Program-made: the position numbers and the translations under genes | Shown: positions 15,514 through 23,684 of the stretch, one piece after another | How the letters are laid out: each line of letters opens with the position of its first letter | How positions within the stretch are numbered: the first letter of the stretch is position 1 | DNA from: Saprospira grandis DSM 2844 | GTDB taxonomy: Bacteria; Bacteroidota; Bacteroidia; Chitinophagales; Saprospiraceae | Reading direction: 5' to 3' | NCBI RefSeq assembly: GCF_000275825.1 | Contig: NZ_JH719942.1 | Location: forward strand, 875,600 to 939,599 | DNA length: 64,000 nt | Notes under the pieces: model-generated | Database searches by the model: none | What the model was told of the DNA's origin: nothing | What the model saw: only the letters and a program-made list of their open reading frames with translations

Positions 15514-17973
15514 CTACTTCAGCCCCAATTGCCAGCCCAAACTCAACTGAATAGAGCGCCCTTCTGCCGGTAGAATACCTGGACCAGGATAAGCCGCGGC
15601 TCGGCGGCTGAAATAGGCTTTGTTCAGTAGGTTATTTACATTTAATCCCAAGCGAAGGGCTTTATACTGATAACTAAAACTAGCATCCCAAACGCCATAG
15701 GCTGGAATACGGCCCAAAACCGCATTAGCCACGAGTTCCGCATTGCTGGCATCGCTAAAATGGCTGCCCGTATAAGCGTATTGCAGACTAGCTTTGTAGT
15801 TTCCCAAATAGGCCTGTAGGCCCAAACGCCAACTAATGGGCGGCACCAGTTCCAATAATTTGCCCTGAGCAAAGGTATTGGCTGTTTTGGTATAGCGCCC
15901 ATCCAAAATAGAGAAGTTGTTAAAGAACAACAGGCCCTTATCCTCTTTGATGCTTTTAAATAAGCGCAGAACATCCCATTCAATCAGGCTTTCTAGGCCC
16001 AAAACACGAGCATTTCCAATATTAGAGCGATAAGAAATGAGCTGAATTAAATCGGGGTTTTCAGGATCGGCCCGACTCGTTGAAATAGTCCCAATCCGAT
16101 CTTGATAGGCCAAATAAAACAAAGAAAAATCAAAGCGGAGGTGCCGCCCCCAACGTCCACGAAAGCCCAAATCGGCATTAAATCCACTTTCATCCTGCAA
16201 ATCGGGATCAATGACTTGGTTGGGATTGACCAAACGCAAATCATTAAAGTTGATGGCCCGATAGTTCTGCGAAATATTGCCGTAAACCTCTAATTGGTCC
16301 TTGGGCCGATAACTCAAGCCAATCCCCACTAAAAAAACAGACCGACTGCTGCCCCGCTGCTCATAAATCGCTTCATTGCGAAGGGTATCGGCCCCTTCTG
16401 CGCTAGGCTGCACCAGCAAGTCTTGATAATAACCATCGGCTTGGGTTTGAATATATTCATAGCGCAAACCTGGCGTAATGCTCCAGCCCTTGCCCAAACT
16501 AAAGAAGTTCTCGGCAAAGGCGGCAAAGTTAAAGCTAGGAAAATTATAGTCTGAACTGAGGATGCCTTTGGCGGGCTCCAAGAAGGTAAAATCGGCTCGG
16601 CTGCCTGTGCTATCGGCATTGGCCAGGCCTTGAGCTTGGGTAGTAAAGCCTTTGTAGAGGCGAACGCCCCCCAAAAGAACGCCCATTTTTTTGGCCCCAA
16701 TCTTATAGCGGTGCATGATCCGACTTTCTTGCCCAAAGTTTTGGTATTGGCCCTTAATCAGCTGTCTTGGGCCCCCATAATCTACTCGATTGATAGCTTC
16801 TAAATTGCCCAAAGATTGACGGCCTGCAAAAAGTGCAAACTGCCGAAAATTAAGCTTAGTATTTTTGGCCAAACGATAATTGATATCTAAAGCCGTAATG
16901 GCCCAATCTACCCGAAACCAGTTGCGGGGGCGCTTGGCTTGTCGGGGATTTTGCCGAAACTCTAAATCGGTCAGGCCGCCAGGCTGCTGCGCCACATAAG
17001 ACATATAGGTTTGCTCCAAAGACAAGCTCAACTTTTCGGTCCACTGATAATGCAAGCCCAAATAAGCCGTATGCTGCTCAAAAGCAGAGTTTGGCCGCCA
17101 GCCATCGCCTCTTTTATATTGATGAAAAGCATAATAACGCAGCTTTCCTTTTTGGCCCTCTAAGCTATTAAAGCTAGCATAAAAGCCAAAAGAACCGCCC
17201 GTTTGTTGGCCCGTCCAAAGCAATTTATAATCCTTATTTCCCTGCTTCATTCTAAAGTTGAGCAAACCGCCAAACTGCGTTCCATACTGCAAGGAAGCGG
17301 CTCCCCGAATCAACTCAATGCCTTCTAGGGCCAAAACGGGAGGCGTATAATAAGACTCTGGATAGCCCAAGGCATCGGCACTAATATCATAGCCATTTTG
17401 GCGAGTATTGAAGTTAGAACTGCGGTTGGGGCTCAGGCCGCGGCCGCCAATATTGAGTTGAATCCCCGAATTGTCATTCTCCCAAATGTTTAAGCCTGCA
17501 ATTTTTGCATAGACCTGCCGGCTGTTATTGGCGGCCAAATTGCCCTGCAACTTATTGGCCTTGATGATCGAGGACTTTTTTGCGGCCCCAATCAGCATTT
17601 TGTCCCAATCTACGGCCCGAAATTGCTGCAAACCATAATTTCCATCTTCGGCCTGCACATAAACCGTGGGGCCCTGCCCGCCCAAAGGCTGCAAAACGAC
17701 TTGCAAAACCGTATCTATAGGCAGTTGCAGCACTAAAGATCGGCCCTGAAAACCCTGCGCATAAACATCCAGTTGATAGGGACCAGCGGCCAAACTATCA
17801 AAGCGAAAAAAGCCCTGGGCATTGCTTTTGGTCAGGGTTGTTTTTTGGACCAAAAACAGCTCGGCCCCAGCAATGGCTTGGCCCAAACTATCTGTTAATT
17901 GGCCCTGAAGAGCCGATTGCGCTCCCGCCAAAACAGGGAGCAAAAAGAAAAAGAGATAGCCATAAAGTCGCAT
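15514..17973 (-). CDS. TonB-dependent receptor, FecA-like, with carboxypeptidase-like N-terminal domain
   Basis: An 819-residue outer-membrane receptor. A signal peptide (MRLYGYLFFFLLPVLAGAQ) is followed by a CarboxypepD_reg-like beta domain at residues ~22-95. Next is the plug, with NNSRQVYAKIAGLNIWEND and LEGIELIRGAASLQYGTQFGGLLNF, and then a long 22-strand barrel ending in LSLGWQLGLK. The last residue is not the common aromatic one. The plug resembles FecA-type siderophore or iron-citrate receptors, so iron-complex uptake powered by TonB is the likely job. An HTTM protein gene lies 460 bp downstream on the same strand. A FecA-like receptor with an HTTM protein is a recurring Bacteroidota association. 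Confidence 0.88.
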   Translation of the reverse strand: MRLYGYLFFFLLPVLAGAQSALQGQLTDSLGQAIAGAELFLVQKTTLTKSNAQGFFRFDSLAAGPYQLDVYAQGFQGRSLVLQLPIDTVLQVVLQPLGGQGPTVYVQAEDGNYGLQQFRAVDWDKMLIGAAKKSSIIKANKLQGNLAANNSRQVYAKIAGLNIWENDNSGIQLNIGGRGLSPNRSSNFNTRQNGYDISADALGYPESYYTPPVLALEGIELIRGAASLQYGTQFGGLLNFRMKQGNKDYKLLWTGQQTGGSFGFYASFNSLEGQKGKLRYYAFHQYKRGDGWRPNSAFEQHTAYLGLHYQWTEKLSLSLEQTYMSYVAQQPGGLTDLEFRQNPRQAKRPRNWFRVDWAITALDINYRLAKNTKLNFRQFALFAGRQSLGNLEAINRVDYGGPRQLIKGQYQNFGQESRIMHRYKIGAKKMGVLLGGVRLYKGFTTQAQGLANADSTGSRADFTFLEPAKGILSSDYNFPSFNFAAFAENFFSLGKGWSITPGLRYEYIQTQADGYYQDLLVQPSAEGADTLRNEAIYEQRGSSRSVFLVGIGLSYRPKDQLEVYGNISQNYRAINFNDLRLVNPNQVIDPDLQDESGFNADLGFRGRWGRHLRFDFSLFYLAYQDRIGTISTSRADPENPDLIQLISYRSNIGNARVLGLESLIEWDVLRLFKSIKEDKGLLFFNNFSILDGRYTKTANTFAQGKLLELVPPISWRLGLQAYLGNYKASLQYAYTGSHFSDASNAELVANAVLGRIPAYGVWDASFSYQYKALRLGLNVNNLLNKAYFSRRAAAYPGPGILPAEGRSIQLSLGWQLGLK

Positions 17974-18043
17974 AAACTCCTTTTGTTTTAAATTAAACGT
18001 ACTGAAGTAATAAATAGAAATCTGCCTAGGATGTTGATTTTTT

Positions 18044-18193
18044 GGGGCTGCCCCTGCGGCCTGCGGCCTTGGGTCGGGCTGTGTCGCAGCTCGCTGTTCG
18101 CTCGGCCCTGCGCTTTTTCGCTGCGCTCAAAAGCTGGGTCTGGCCTTCGGCCACTGCTGTCCATCCCTCAGCCTGCGGCGGCTTTGCCGCCTG
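18044..18193 (+). repeat. Modular GC-rich intergenic repeat, copy 7 (subtype 1)
   Basis: Full subtype 1 copy in the 460-bp gap upstream of the TonB receptor gene. Between copies 7 and 8 there is only about 100 bp of unremarkable sequence. Confidence 0.85.
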
Positions 18194-18299
18194 CTAACTG
18201 TGGCTGCAACTTAGCCCCTACAGCAAAAATGGTCTTGCGCTGCAAGGCGATATAAATTAAGGGCCGAAGAAAATGGCCCAAAGAGAAAAAGACAGTTGA

Positions 18300-18430
18300 G
18301 CGGCTTAGCGCTGCGGAGCGGGTGGCCCGAAGGGCCAGACCAAAGGCAGGCATCGCCTGCCTGCAGGGCCGAGCAGGCTTGCGAGCCCCGCAGCATAGCG
18401 CCCCGCCGCCTTCGGCGGCGGGGAAGCCCC
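18300..18430 (-). repeat. Modular GC-rich intergenic repeat, copy 8 (subtype 3)
   Basis: Minus orientation. The GGGG end is only 3 bp from the stop codon of the HTTM gene. Subtype 3 is recognised by the GCGCTGCGGAGCGGGTGGCC end. Confidence 0.85.
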
Positions 18431-18433
18431 AAA

Positions 18434-19756
18434 TTAGTCCTTATTAAAAGGAAGCAACCAATGGGGACTGCTGAAGAGCTCTGCTTTTTCTTGGGCCAAA
18501 TTGACCTGAGGATCCACTAAGCGTTGGCTAGGGCGGCCATTGAGGCTGACCTGAGCGTCTAGATAAACCTGCGGGTTTTGATAGCCTTCTTCCTTTTGGT
18601 AATAATTGGCCAAATAATGGGCAAACTGCAAAAGCATATCGGCTTGATAGGCCATCATCATCTCTTGTTTTTCATTGAGGTGGTCCAGATTATTGACCCA
18701 GCTCATTTTGCCTGTTTGGCCATCGACCACCTTAAATTGGGCATAGCCTCTTTTTTCGACCAGCATGACCATCCAAGAAAAGCGGAAGCCCTGTTCCTGC
18801 CAAAGGACATTGCCTGTGTATAGATGATGTCGCAGTGGAAAAAGCGCCTGAAAAAGCAGAAAAGACAGCAAAAAATAGCGTTGAAAAGGGGGAAGAACGA
18901 GCTCTAGTTTTAATTTAGACAAAGTCAAATTAAAAACTTGAGCAAAGGTAGCAATTATTTTTTCATGAAAATGGCTAGAGAAAAAAATTGTCGTGCAGGC
19001 CATCATCAGGTAGGGAAAAATGCCGATATGGAAGAGGGCGGCGGTGGCTAGGTGGAAGCTAATGACAAAAAAGTAGGCATATTTTCGGCTTTTGGGCCAA
19101 AGGAGAAAAAAGCCCACGCTAAGGTCGAATGCGGCGCCAAAGTAGGCAAAAACGGGGGGCAGCCAGCTCTTGCTGAGGAGGGGGCCAAAGATTGGAAAAT
19201 CGGATAGTTGGCCTAGCCAGATGCGCAGGGGTTGGGCTAAAACGAGCCAATCGCTTTGCAACTTGGCCAAGCCGGCAAAAAAATAGACCAGCACAAAAAG
19301 CAGGCGGGGCGTCCAGATGTATAGGGCGGGGACCTTGACCAAATTGGGGGAGATGGGATAATCTAGCGAAAAGGCTCGATGAGCGGGGAGGGTCCAAAGC
19401 AGCAGGGCCAGCAAAGCGACCAAGTAGTAATGATTGAGGTAATGCGTTAGGTCCAAAAGCTCTACATAAGTAAAGCAGGCGAAAAAAAACCCGGCAGAAA
19501 ATTTATATTTATAGCCTAGGGCGATACCGAGGCCTGCGGCAGCCATCAAAAAAAAGCAGCTATAAAGGGCCATTGCGGGCAATTCGGGCAGCCAGTGCGT
19601 TCCCCAAAGGCGGAAGGCAAAATGGGGTTGGATATAGAACTTATCGACCCAGCCGAGCAGCATCATTCGGAGAGAGAGCCAGCAAGCGATCAGGCCAAAA
19701 ATGATTCTGAAGCTAATGAGGGGCGCGATACTTTTGGGTTGGTCTAAAGCGAGCAT
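18434..19756 (-). CDS. HTTM (vitamin K-dependent gamma-carboxylase-like) membrane protein
   Basis: About 440 residues with many membrane helices over the first two thirds and a soluble C-terminal part (from ~residue 300). The segments FRIIFGLIACWLSLRMM, THYLNHYYLVALLALLLW, PRLLFVLVYFFAGLAKLQSDWL and FGAAFDLSVGFFLLWPKSRKYAY follow the HTTM domain pattern. The catalytic activity of bacterial HTTM proteins is mostly unknown. I start at the ATG at 19756. The frame extends to a TTG at 19798, but a TAnnTTTG element at 19777-19784 lies between the two and would give a short leader ahead of 19756. The gene follows the pattern of sitting near a FecA-like TonB receptor. Confidence 0.82.
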   Translation of the reverse strand: MLALDQPKSIAPLISFRIIFGLIACWLSLRMMLLGWVDKFYIQPHFAFRLWGTHWLPELPAMALYSCFFLMAAAGLGIALGYKYKFSAGFFFACFTYVELLDLTHYLNHYYLVALLALLLWTLPAHRAFSLDYPISPNLVKVPALYIWTPRLLFVLVYFFAGLAKLQSDWLVLAQPLRIWLGQLSDFPIFGPLLSKSWLPPVFAYFGAAFDLSVGFFLLWPKSRKYAYFFVISFHLATAALFHIGIFPYLMMACTTIFFSSHFHEKIIATFAQVFNLTLSKLKLELVLPPFQRYFLLSFLLFQALFPLRHHLYTGNVLWQEQGFRFSWMVMLVEKRGYAQFKVVDGQTGKMSWVNNLDHLNEKQEMMMAYQADMLLQFAHYLANYYQKEEGYQNPQVYLDAQVSLNGRPSQRLVDPQVNLAQEKAELFSSPHWLLPFNKD

Positions 19757-19776
19757 AAAGACTAATTTTATGGGCG

Positions 19777-19784
19777 CAAAGGTA
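19777..19784 (-). promoter_or_regulatory. Bacteroidota -7 promoter element for the HTTM gene
   Basis: TACCTTTG on the minus strand, 21 bp before the ATG at 19756. It decides the start choice. The remaining intergenic sequence to 20079 is AT-rich with no further feature seen. Confidence 0.55.
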
Positions 19785-20079
19785 GACAATAGTGGCAAAA
19801 AAATGCTTGGGTCTAAAAAAAGAGAAAGAAAGTCCTATCTTCTCTACTAAAAATAGAGAAAGCGCAATATTTCGCAATCCTTGAAATACTAGGAGCGCTT
19901 TTATTGGCGTTTTCCATAAGATCGAGGGCATTTTCCTCGAATTTTTAAGGAGAAATTAACATATTTGGTTTTTCCTTTTTAAAGTCAAGAGAGCCAATAA
20001 AAGTTGGTATCTTAAGGCGTACAGACAAACCATAAGACAGAACATTACCATTTCTTCACCTCTACATACTGTTAGTAGC

Positions 20080-21036
20080 ATGCGCATAGGACTACTTAGC
20101 TTTTGTTTGCTGTTTAGCTTTGGGCTATTAAAAGCTCAAGCTGGTTATCAGCCCCCTTTTCCTTATGAAATTGGTCTTCAGATTGGGACCTCTCAATTTT
20201 TGGGTGACCTTGGTGGGCAAAGTGAGATTGGTCGCCCCTTTATTCGGGACACTGATCTCAAGGCCATTCGCCCTTTAATTGGCGCTTTTGGGCGTTGGAA
20301 TATTGGCCCTTATTTTTCTGCACGTGCAGATTTGAATTACCTTCAATTGGCGGGAGACGATGCGCTTGCGGGTGATGGATTTAGTGGCGAGACACGTTCA
20401 GAGGACCAAGCTTGGTATCGTTACTACCGCAACTTGAGTTTCCGCTCGCATGTATTTGAGGCCTCTATTGCTGGGGAGTTGATTCCCTACAACTTTGAGT
20501 TGGGTGGAGGTTACCAGAGTTATAGTGTAATTTCTCCTTATGGATTTATTGGGGTGGGAATTTTCCACTTTAATCCTCAGGCGCAGTATGATGGGCAGTG
20601 GGTAGACCTACAGCCTTTGTCTACAGAGGGCCAAGGTTTGGTAGATGGGCGCACGCCTTATAGCCTTACTCAATTTAATGTGCCTTTGGGCTTTGGCGTA
20701 AAATGGAATTACAACGATCAGTGGGCGCTATCTTTTGAGGTAAACCACCGATTGACCTTTACCGATTATATTGATGATGTTTCTGTGGACTATGTTGATC
20801 CGCAGGTATTCTACGATAACTTTGCGCCTGAGCAAGCGGCCTTATCTGCAGCCATGGCTCGCCGCTCTGTAGAGATTGATCCCGGCCTAGTGAATGGCTA
20901 TGTATCGGCTCCGGGTGAGCAAAGAGGAGACCCCAAAGATAATGACTCTTATTATACAATTGCCCTTCGTTTTAGCTACTTCTTTGATGCTAACTCTTTG
21001 GGTGGTGGTCGTCGTTATGGTTGTCCCGTTTGGTAG
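20080..21036 (+). CDS. PorG-like / DUF6089 outer membrane beta-barrel protein
   Basis: A 318-residue exported protein with a signal peptide (MRIGLLSFCLLFSFGLLKAQA). The sequence is rich in alternating aromatic and polar beta-strand patterns (YFSARADLNYLQLAG, YSVISPYGFIGVGIFHFNP, WALSFEVNHRLTFTDYIDDVS) and closes with YFFDANSLGGGRRYGCPVW. The layout EIGLQIGTSQFLGDLGG at the mature N-terminus and FTDYIDDVSxxYV in the last third are hallmarks of the DUF6089 family, which includes PorG of the type IX secretion system. A structural outer-membrane role is inferred. Its gene is alone, with a terminator at 21066-21099. Confidence 0.8.
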   Translation: MRIGLLSFCLLFSFGLLKAQAGYQPPFPYEIGLQIGTSQFLGDLGGQSEIGRPFIRDTDLKAIRPLIGAFGRWNIGPYFSARADLNYLQLAGDDALAGDGFSGETRSEDQAWYRYYRNLSFRSHVFEASIAGELIPYNFELGGGYQSYSVISPYGFIGVGIFHFNPQAQYDGQWVDLQPLSTEGQGLVDGRTPYSLTQFNVPLGFGVKWNYNDQWALSFEVNHRLTFTDYIDDVSVDYVDPQVFYDNFAPEQAALSAAMARRSVEIDPGLVNGYVSAPGEQRGDPKDNDSYYTIALRFSYFFDANSLGGGRRYGCPVW

Positions 21037-21065
21037 ACTAAGCCAGCGATGAATTGAAATAGAAA

Positions 21066-21099
21066 AGCTGAGTAGGTGAAAGCCTGCTTGGCTTTTTTT
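21066..21099 (+). terminator. Intrinsic terminator after the barrel gene
   Basis: AGCTGAGTAGGT and GCCTGCTTGGCT form a 12-bp stem with several G-U pairs around a GAAA loop, followed by seven T residues. Confidence 0.75.
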
Positions 21100-21255
21100 G
21101 TGGGGGTGTATATGTTGTTTTTAGAGATTTTTGTTGTATATCTCTAGATATAGTTGTACTTTAGTTAAAATTCTACTTTTCCCAAAGGCTAAAAAACTCA
21201 AGCTAAGTGCTTATCGTTTAAAGTGCATAATTAAGCAGTAAAAACTTTATATACT

Positions 21256-21744
21256 ATGGATTTATCAATTCAATATGGAAGGTCTAAAAGTATATTAGAT
21301 TCGCTTTCTGATGAGGCATCTACAGCATCTAGTATAAGTTGGGTAGAGCGCCTGCTTTTAATTTTCATTATCAACAGAGTGAATAAAAAGCTCTCTAAAT
21401 TAAGTGCTGGCATTGAGGCTAAAATTAGCTCAGAAAAACAAGCTAAAGAATATCACAAACTCTACTTGGTGGCCCAAAAGCTCTCTAAAGAAGACATTCA
21501 ACTCCAAGCCTCTAGTTCTTATCATTTTTTGGAGGGTCGAGTAATCAAAAAAGCCCTACAAACACAAAAGCTACTCCTTGAAATCAAGGAAAAATTAGCT
21601 GTAGTTTTATTTCCTACTCCCGAAAAGGTAGATCAAGCAACATTTTTCAAAGAGTCGAAACGCATTAAGGATTTTTTTGATGATTTAGATGATGAGGACA
21701 CAGACCAAGCCTACTTAAGTTATCATCCAGATTTACCTCAATAA
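21256..21744 (+). CDS. Hypothetical helical protein, partner of a PemK/MazF-like gene
   Basis: I do not recognise this 162-residue protein. It appears mostly helical, with a hydrophobic stretch at residues 33-46 (WVERLLLIFIINRV) that is probably too short and charged to be a real membrane helix. A lysine-rich amphipathic middle follows, and the tail is acidic (FFDDLDDEDTDQAYLSYHPDLPQ). Its stop codon is 3 bp ahead of a PemK/MazF-like gene, so the two form an operon. The position suits an antitoxin, but it is longer than usual and no ribbon-helix-helix or AbrB-type DNA-binding motif is visible, so the role is open. Confidence 0.6.
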   Translation: MDLSIQYGRSKSILDSLSDEASTASSISWVERLLLIFIINRVNKKLSKLSAGIEAKISSEKQAKEYHKLYLVAQKLSKEDIQLQASSSYHFLEGRVIKKALQTQKLLLEIKEKLAVVLFPTPEKVDQATFFKESKRIKDFFDDLDDEDTDQAYLSYHPDLPQ

Positions 21745-21747
21745 TAT

Positions 21748-22080
21748 ATGAGTTTCTCCTTTGAAGTTGGTGATGTCGTCATCTGTGCCGTATTTTATGA
21801 AGAGCGTCTTGAAACCAAAAGACGGCCTGTTGTTATTGTAGAAAAATACAACGACTCAAGTTATGCAGTGAAAGTAACTAGCACAAATATTCCCCGTAAA
21901 TTTCCGGGGAAGTATAAAGGGAGATGGATTGAAGAAGGAAGCGAAGCCTACAAAATGATGGGGCTAAGAAAAGCTAGTTTTGTCTTTCATGAAAGGGGAT
22001 TTACTGTAGGCAGTTATATGTTTGAAAATAAAATAGGGGTCTACCCCTATATAGATGAATTATCTGAGGATTTGAGATAA
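21748..22080 (+). CDS. PemK/MazF-like family protein (possible toxin)
   Basis: A 110-residue protein with the MazF/PemK-type SH3-like barrel pattern. The N-terminal strand FEVGDVVICAVFYEE is followed by KRRPVVIVEKYNDSSYAVKVTS and, later, LRKASFVFHERGFTVG, which occupies the position of the third conserved strand. The Arg in KRRP and the S/T in VTS correspond to residues usually important in this family. MazF-type toxins are mRNA interferases. This one has a long insert between residues 45 and 75, so it might instead be a structural relative without RNase activity. It is cotranscribed with the 162-residue gene and followed by a strong terminator. Confidence 0.6.
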   Translation: MSFSFEVGDVVICAVFYEERLETKRRPVVIVEKYNDSSYAVKVTSTNIPRKFPGKYKGRWIEEGSEAYKMMGLRKASFVFHERGFTVGSYMFENKIGVYPYIDELSEDLR

Positions 22081-22082
22081 AC

Positions 22083-22112
22083 CAAAAGCGGCCTTAAGGC
22101 CGCTTTTTTTTA
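22083..22112 (+). terminator. Intrinsic terminator after the PemK/MazF-like gene
   Basis: AAAGCGGCC-TTAA-GGCCGCTTT followed by a T run, starting 3 bp after the stop codon. Confidence 0.92.
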
Positions 22113-22233
22113 TCCCCCATCTCACTATAACCTCGGTACAACACCCCCTAAAAACAAGGCGAATTTGGGCTTTTTTCCAAGACCGCAGTAATGCGCAAAA
22201 ATAGCGGATAAACCCCTGACAGATAGGCTAAAA

Positions 22234-22266
22234 CAAAAAAAGCAGCTAGTTTTCACTAGCTGCTTT
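22234..22266 (-). terminator. Intrinsic terminator for tRNA-Arg
   Basis: AGCAGCTAGT and ACTAGCTGCT form a perfect 10-bp stem with a 4-nt loop. On the minus strand it is followed by seven T residues, just after the tRNA 3' end. Confidence 0.9.
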
Positions 22267-22268
22267 TG

Positions 22269-22342
22269 TGACTCCAGCAGGACTCGAACCTGCAACCGTC
22301 TGCTTAGAAGGCAGATGCTCTATCCAGTTGAGCTATGGAGCC
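22269..22342 (-). tRNA. tRNA-Arg, anticodon TCT
   Basis: A 74-nt cloverleaf on the minus strand. The acceptor stem GGCTCCA pairs with TGGAGTC (one G-T pair) and the discriminator is A. The D arm contains GCTCAACTGGATAGAGC. The anticodon stem TCTGC/GCAGA encloses the loop CTTCTAA, so the anticodon is TCT and it reads AGA/AGG. The T arm is GCAGG-TTCGAGT-CCTGC. CCA is not encoded. A strong terminator follows. Confidence 0.97.
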
Positions 22343-22429
22343 AACTGCAGCGCAAATATGGCAACTTTTAATTAAACCACCAAATATTTTACCTTTTTTT
22401 TAAGCAAAACCCTTCCCCCAGGCCCTATT

Positions 22430-22573
22430 GGCCCAGCGCTGCGGAGCGGGTGGCCGAAGGCCAGACCGAGCAAAACGAGCGCTAGCGAAGTTTTGCGAAG
22501 GGCCGAGCAGACCTGCGAGCCCCGAAGCATAGCGGCGGCCAAGCAAGGCGAAGCCGAGCCGGCCGCGGGCCCC
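22430..22573 (-). repeat. Modular GC-rich intergenic repeat, copy 9 (subtype 3)
   Basis: Minus orientation. The GGGG end is 7 bp after the stop codon of the membrane protein gene at 22581. It ends in GCGCTGCGGAGCGGGTGGCC on the other side. Confidence 0.85.
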
Positions 22574-22580
22574 AAAATAA

Positions 22581-23102
22581 TTATCGAACAGAAGAGCGAA
22601 ATACCTGCTGACCGTACTCCCAGAGGAATTTGAAGACCAAGAAAAAGAGAAAAAACGAAAGCCCAATTTGCCAAAGCTTTTGAAAAGGAAGGACCATTTT
22701 GTGCATGAGCAAAAGAAGCAGACCCAGGGCCAAAGCCGCCGTAATGAGTAGTTCGTAGAGCTCGCCAAACCAAGGCAGCACCTTCATGTTTAGGCCTTTT
22801 TTTCGGAGAATCAGAAATACAATGACCGCCGATATTAAGGGCAAATAATAAACGCTAAAACTCAGTTCTAATAGATTTTCTTGATTCATCATGATGCTGT
22901 AGAGCCAAAAAACCCCAGAAATAAGGGCCGGAATAGCCGTGCCATAAACCAAGGAGGAATACATATAGCCATAGGCGCTAGAGGCTGGCGATGGACCCGA
23001 AATAATATTGAGCAGCAAGGCCACAAAAGGCAATAGCAAAAAATAAAAGAAAAGGGCCAGGGGATCCTGATGAAGCAAGACAATGAGTTCTTCGATCTGC
23101 AT
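22581..23102 (-). CDS. Polytopic membrane protein, unknown function
   Basis: About 173 residues with four or five membrane helices (LALFFYFLLLPFVALLLNII, VYGTAIPALISGVFWLYSIM, SVYYLPLISAVIVFLIL, LLITAALALGLLLLLMHKM, LSFFLFFLVFKFLWEYG). I do not recognise a family with certainty. The general arrangement is that of small Yip1-like or DUF-type inner-membrane proteins. I start at the ATG at 23102, because the longer frame begins at a TTG with no extra hydrophobic sequence to justify it. It is divergent from the exported protein gene at 23206. Confidence 0.65.
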   Translation of the reverse strand: MQIEELIVLLHQDPLALFFYFLLLPFVALLLNIISGPSPASSAYGYMYSSLVYGTAIPALISGVFWLYSIMMNQENLLELSFSVYYLPLISAVIVFLILRKKGLNMKVLPWFGELYELLITAALALGLLLLLMHKMVLPFQKLWQIGLSFFLFFLVFKFLWEYGQQVFRSSVR

Positions 23103-23161
23103 AATTTTGGGAATGGATTTTGGCAATACAATACTAGATTTTAAATCTAGGAATAAATCAT

Positions 23162-23169
23162 TACTTTTG
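23162..23169 (+). promoter_or_regulatory. Bacteroidota -7 promoter element for the gene at 23206
   Basis: TACTTTTG matches TAnnTTTG exactly, 36 bp upstream of the ATG. Confidence 0.5.
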
Positions 23170-23205
23170 TAAACTTCCGCAGACGGAACTTAAAACTACT
23201 ACAAA

Positions 23206-23661
23206 ATGAAATCCTTAGCACTAGTATTCAGCTTTCTATTGGCAGGCTTAGGCAGCGGCCTTTTGGCCCAAAACCCTTCTGATGGCCTCCACTTTTGGAA
23301 AGTACTGAGCAAAGTGAAGTATAAATCAAAAATTGATATCGAAAGCGGAACCCTGATCTATACACCAGTTTTTAATAGAAGCATCAAAAAACTAAATGGC
23401 AAGGAGATCATCCTCAAAGGCTATGTGATTCCCGCCGACCTTAGCGGAGGCCGCATGACCCTCTCGGCATTCCCCTATAGCTCTTGCTTTTTTTGTGGCG
23501 GCGCCGGCCCCGAATCAGTTATTGAAATCGATGCCAAAACGCCCATTATCTACCGCATAGATAAACCAATCACGCTTAAAGGAAAACTCAAACTCAATAG
23601 CGAAGACCCCCTCCGCCTGATCTATATCCTCAAGGAAGCTGATTACTACGAAGGCAGTTAA
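23206..23661 (+). CDS. Conserved exported protein with SCFFCG motif (DUF3299-like)
   Basis: A 151-residue secreted protein. A signal peptide (MKSLALVFSFLLAGLGSGLLAQ) is followed by FWKVLSKVKYKSKIDIESG, the strand pair GKEIILKGYVIPADL, and the CxxC-like motif SSCFFCGGAGPESVIEID near residues 90-107. The end, ITLKGKLKLNSEDPLRLIYILKEAD, completes an OB-like beta fold. Homologous exported proteins with the same cysteine motif are common in Bacteroidota and resemble DUF3299. They are probably periplasmic and may bind metal or act in redox chemistry, but the function is not established. The next gene starts 23 bp later on the same strand, so an operon is likely. Confidence 0.65.
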   Translation: MKSLALVFSFLLAGLGSGLLAQNPSDGLHFWKVLSKVKYKSKIDIESGTLIYTPVFNRSIKKLNGKEIILKGYVIPADLSGGRMTLSAFPYSSCFFCGGAGPESVIEIDAKTPIIYRIDKPITLKGKLKLNSEDPLRLIYILKEADYYEGS

Positions 23662-23684
23662 TGCCCGAAAAATATTAGACGATT

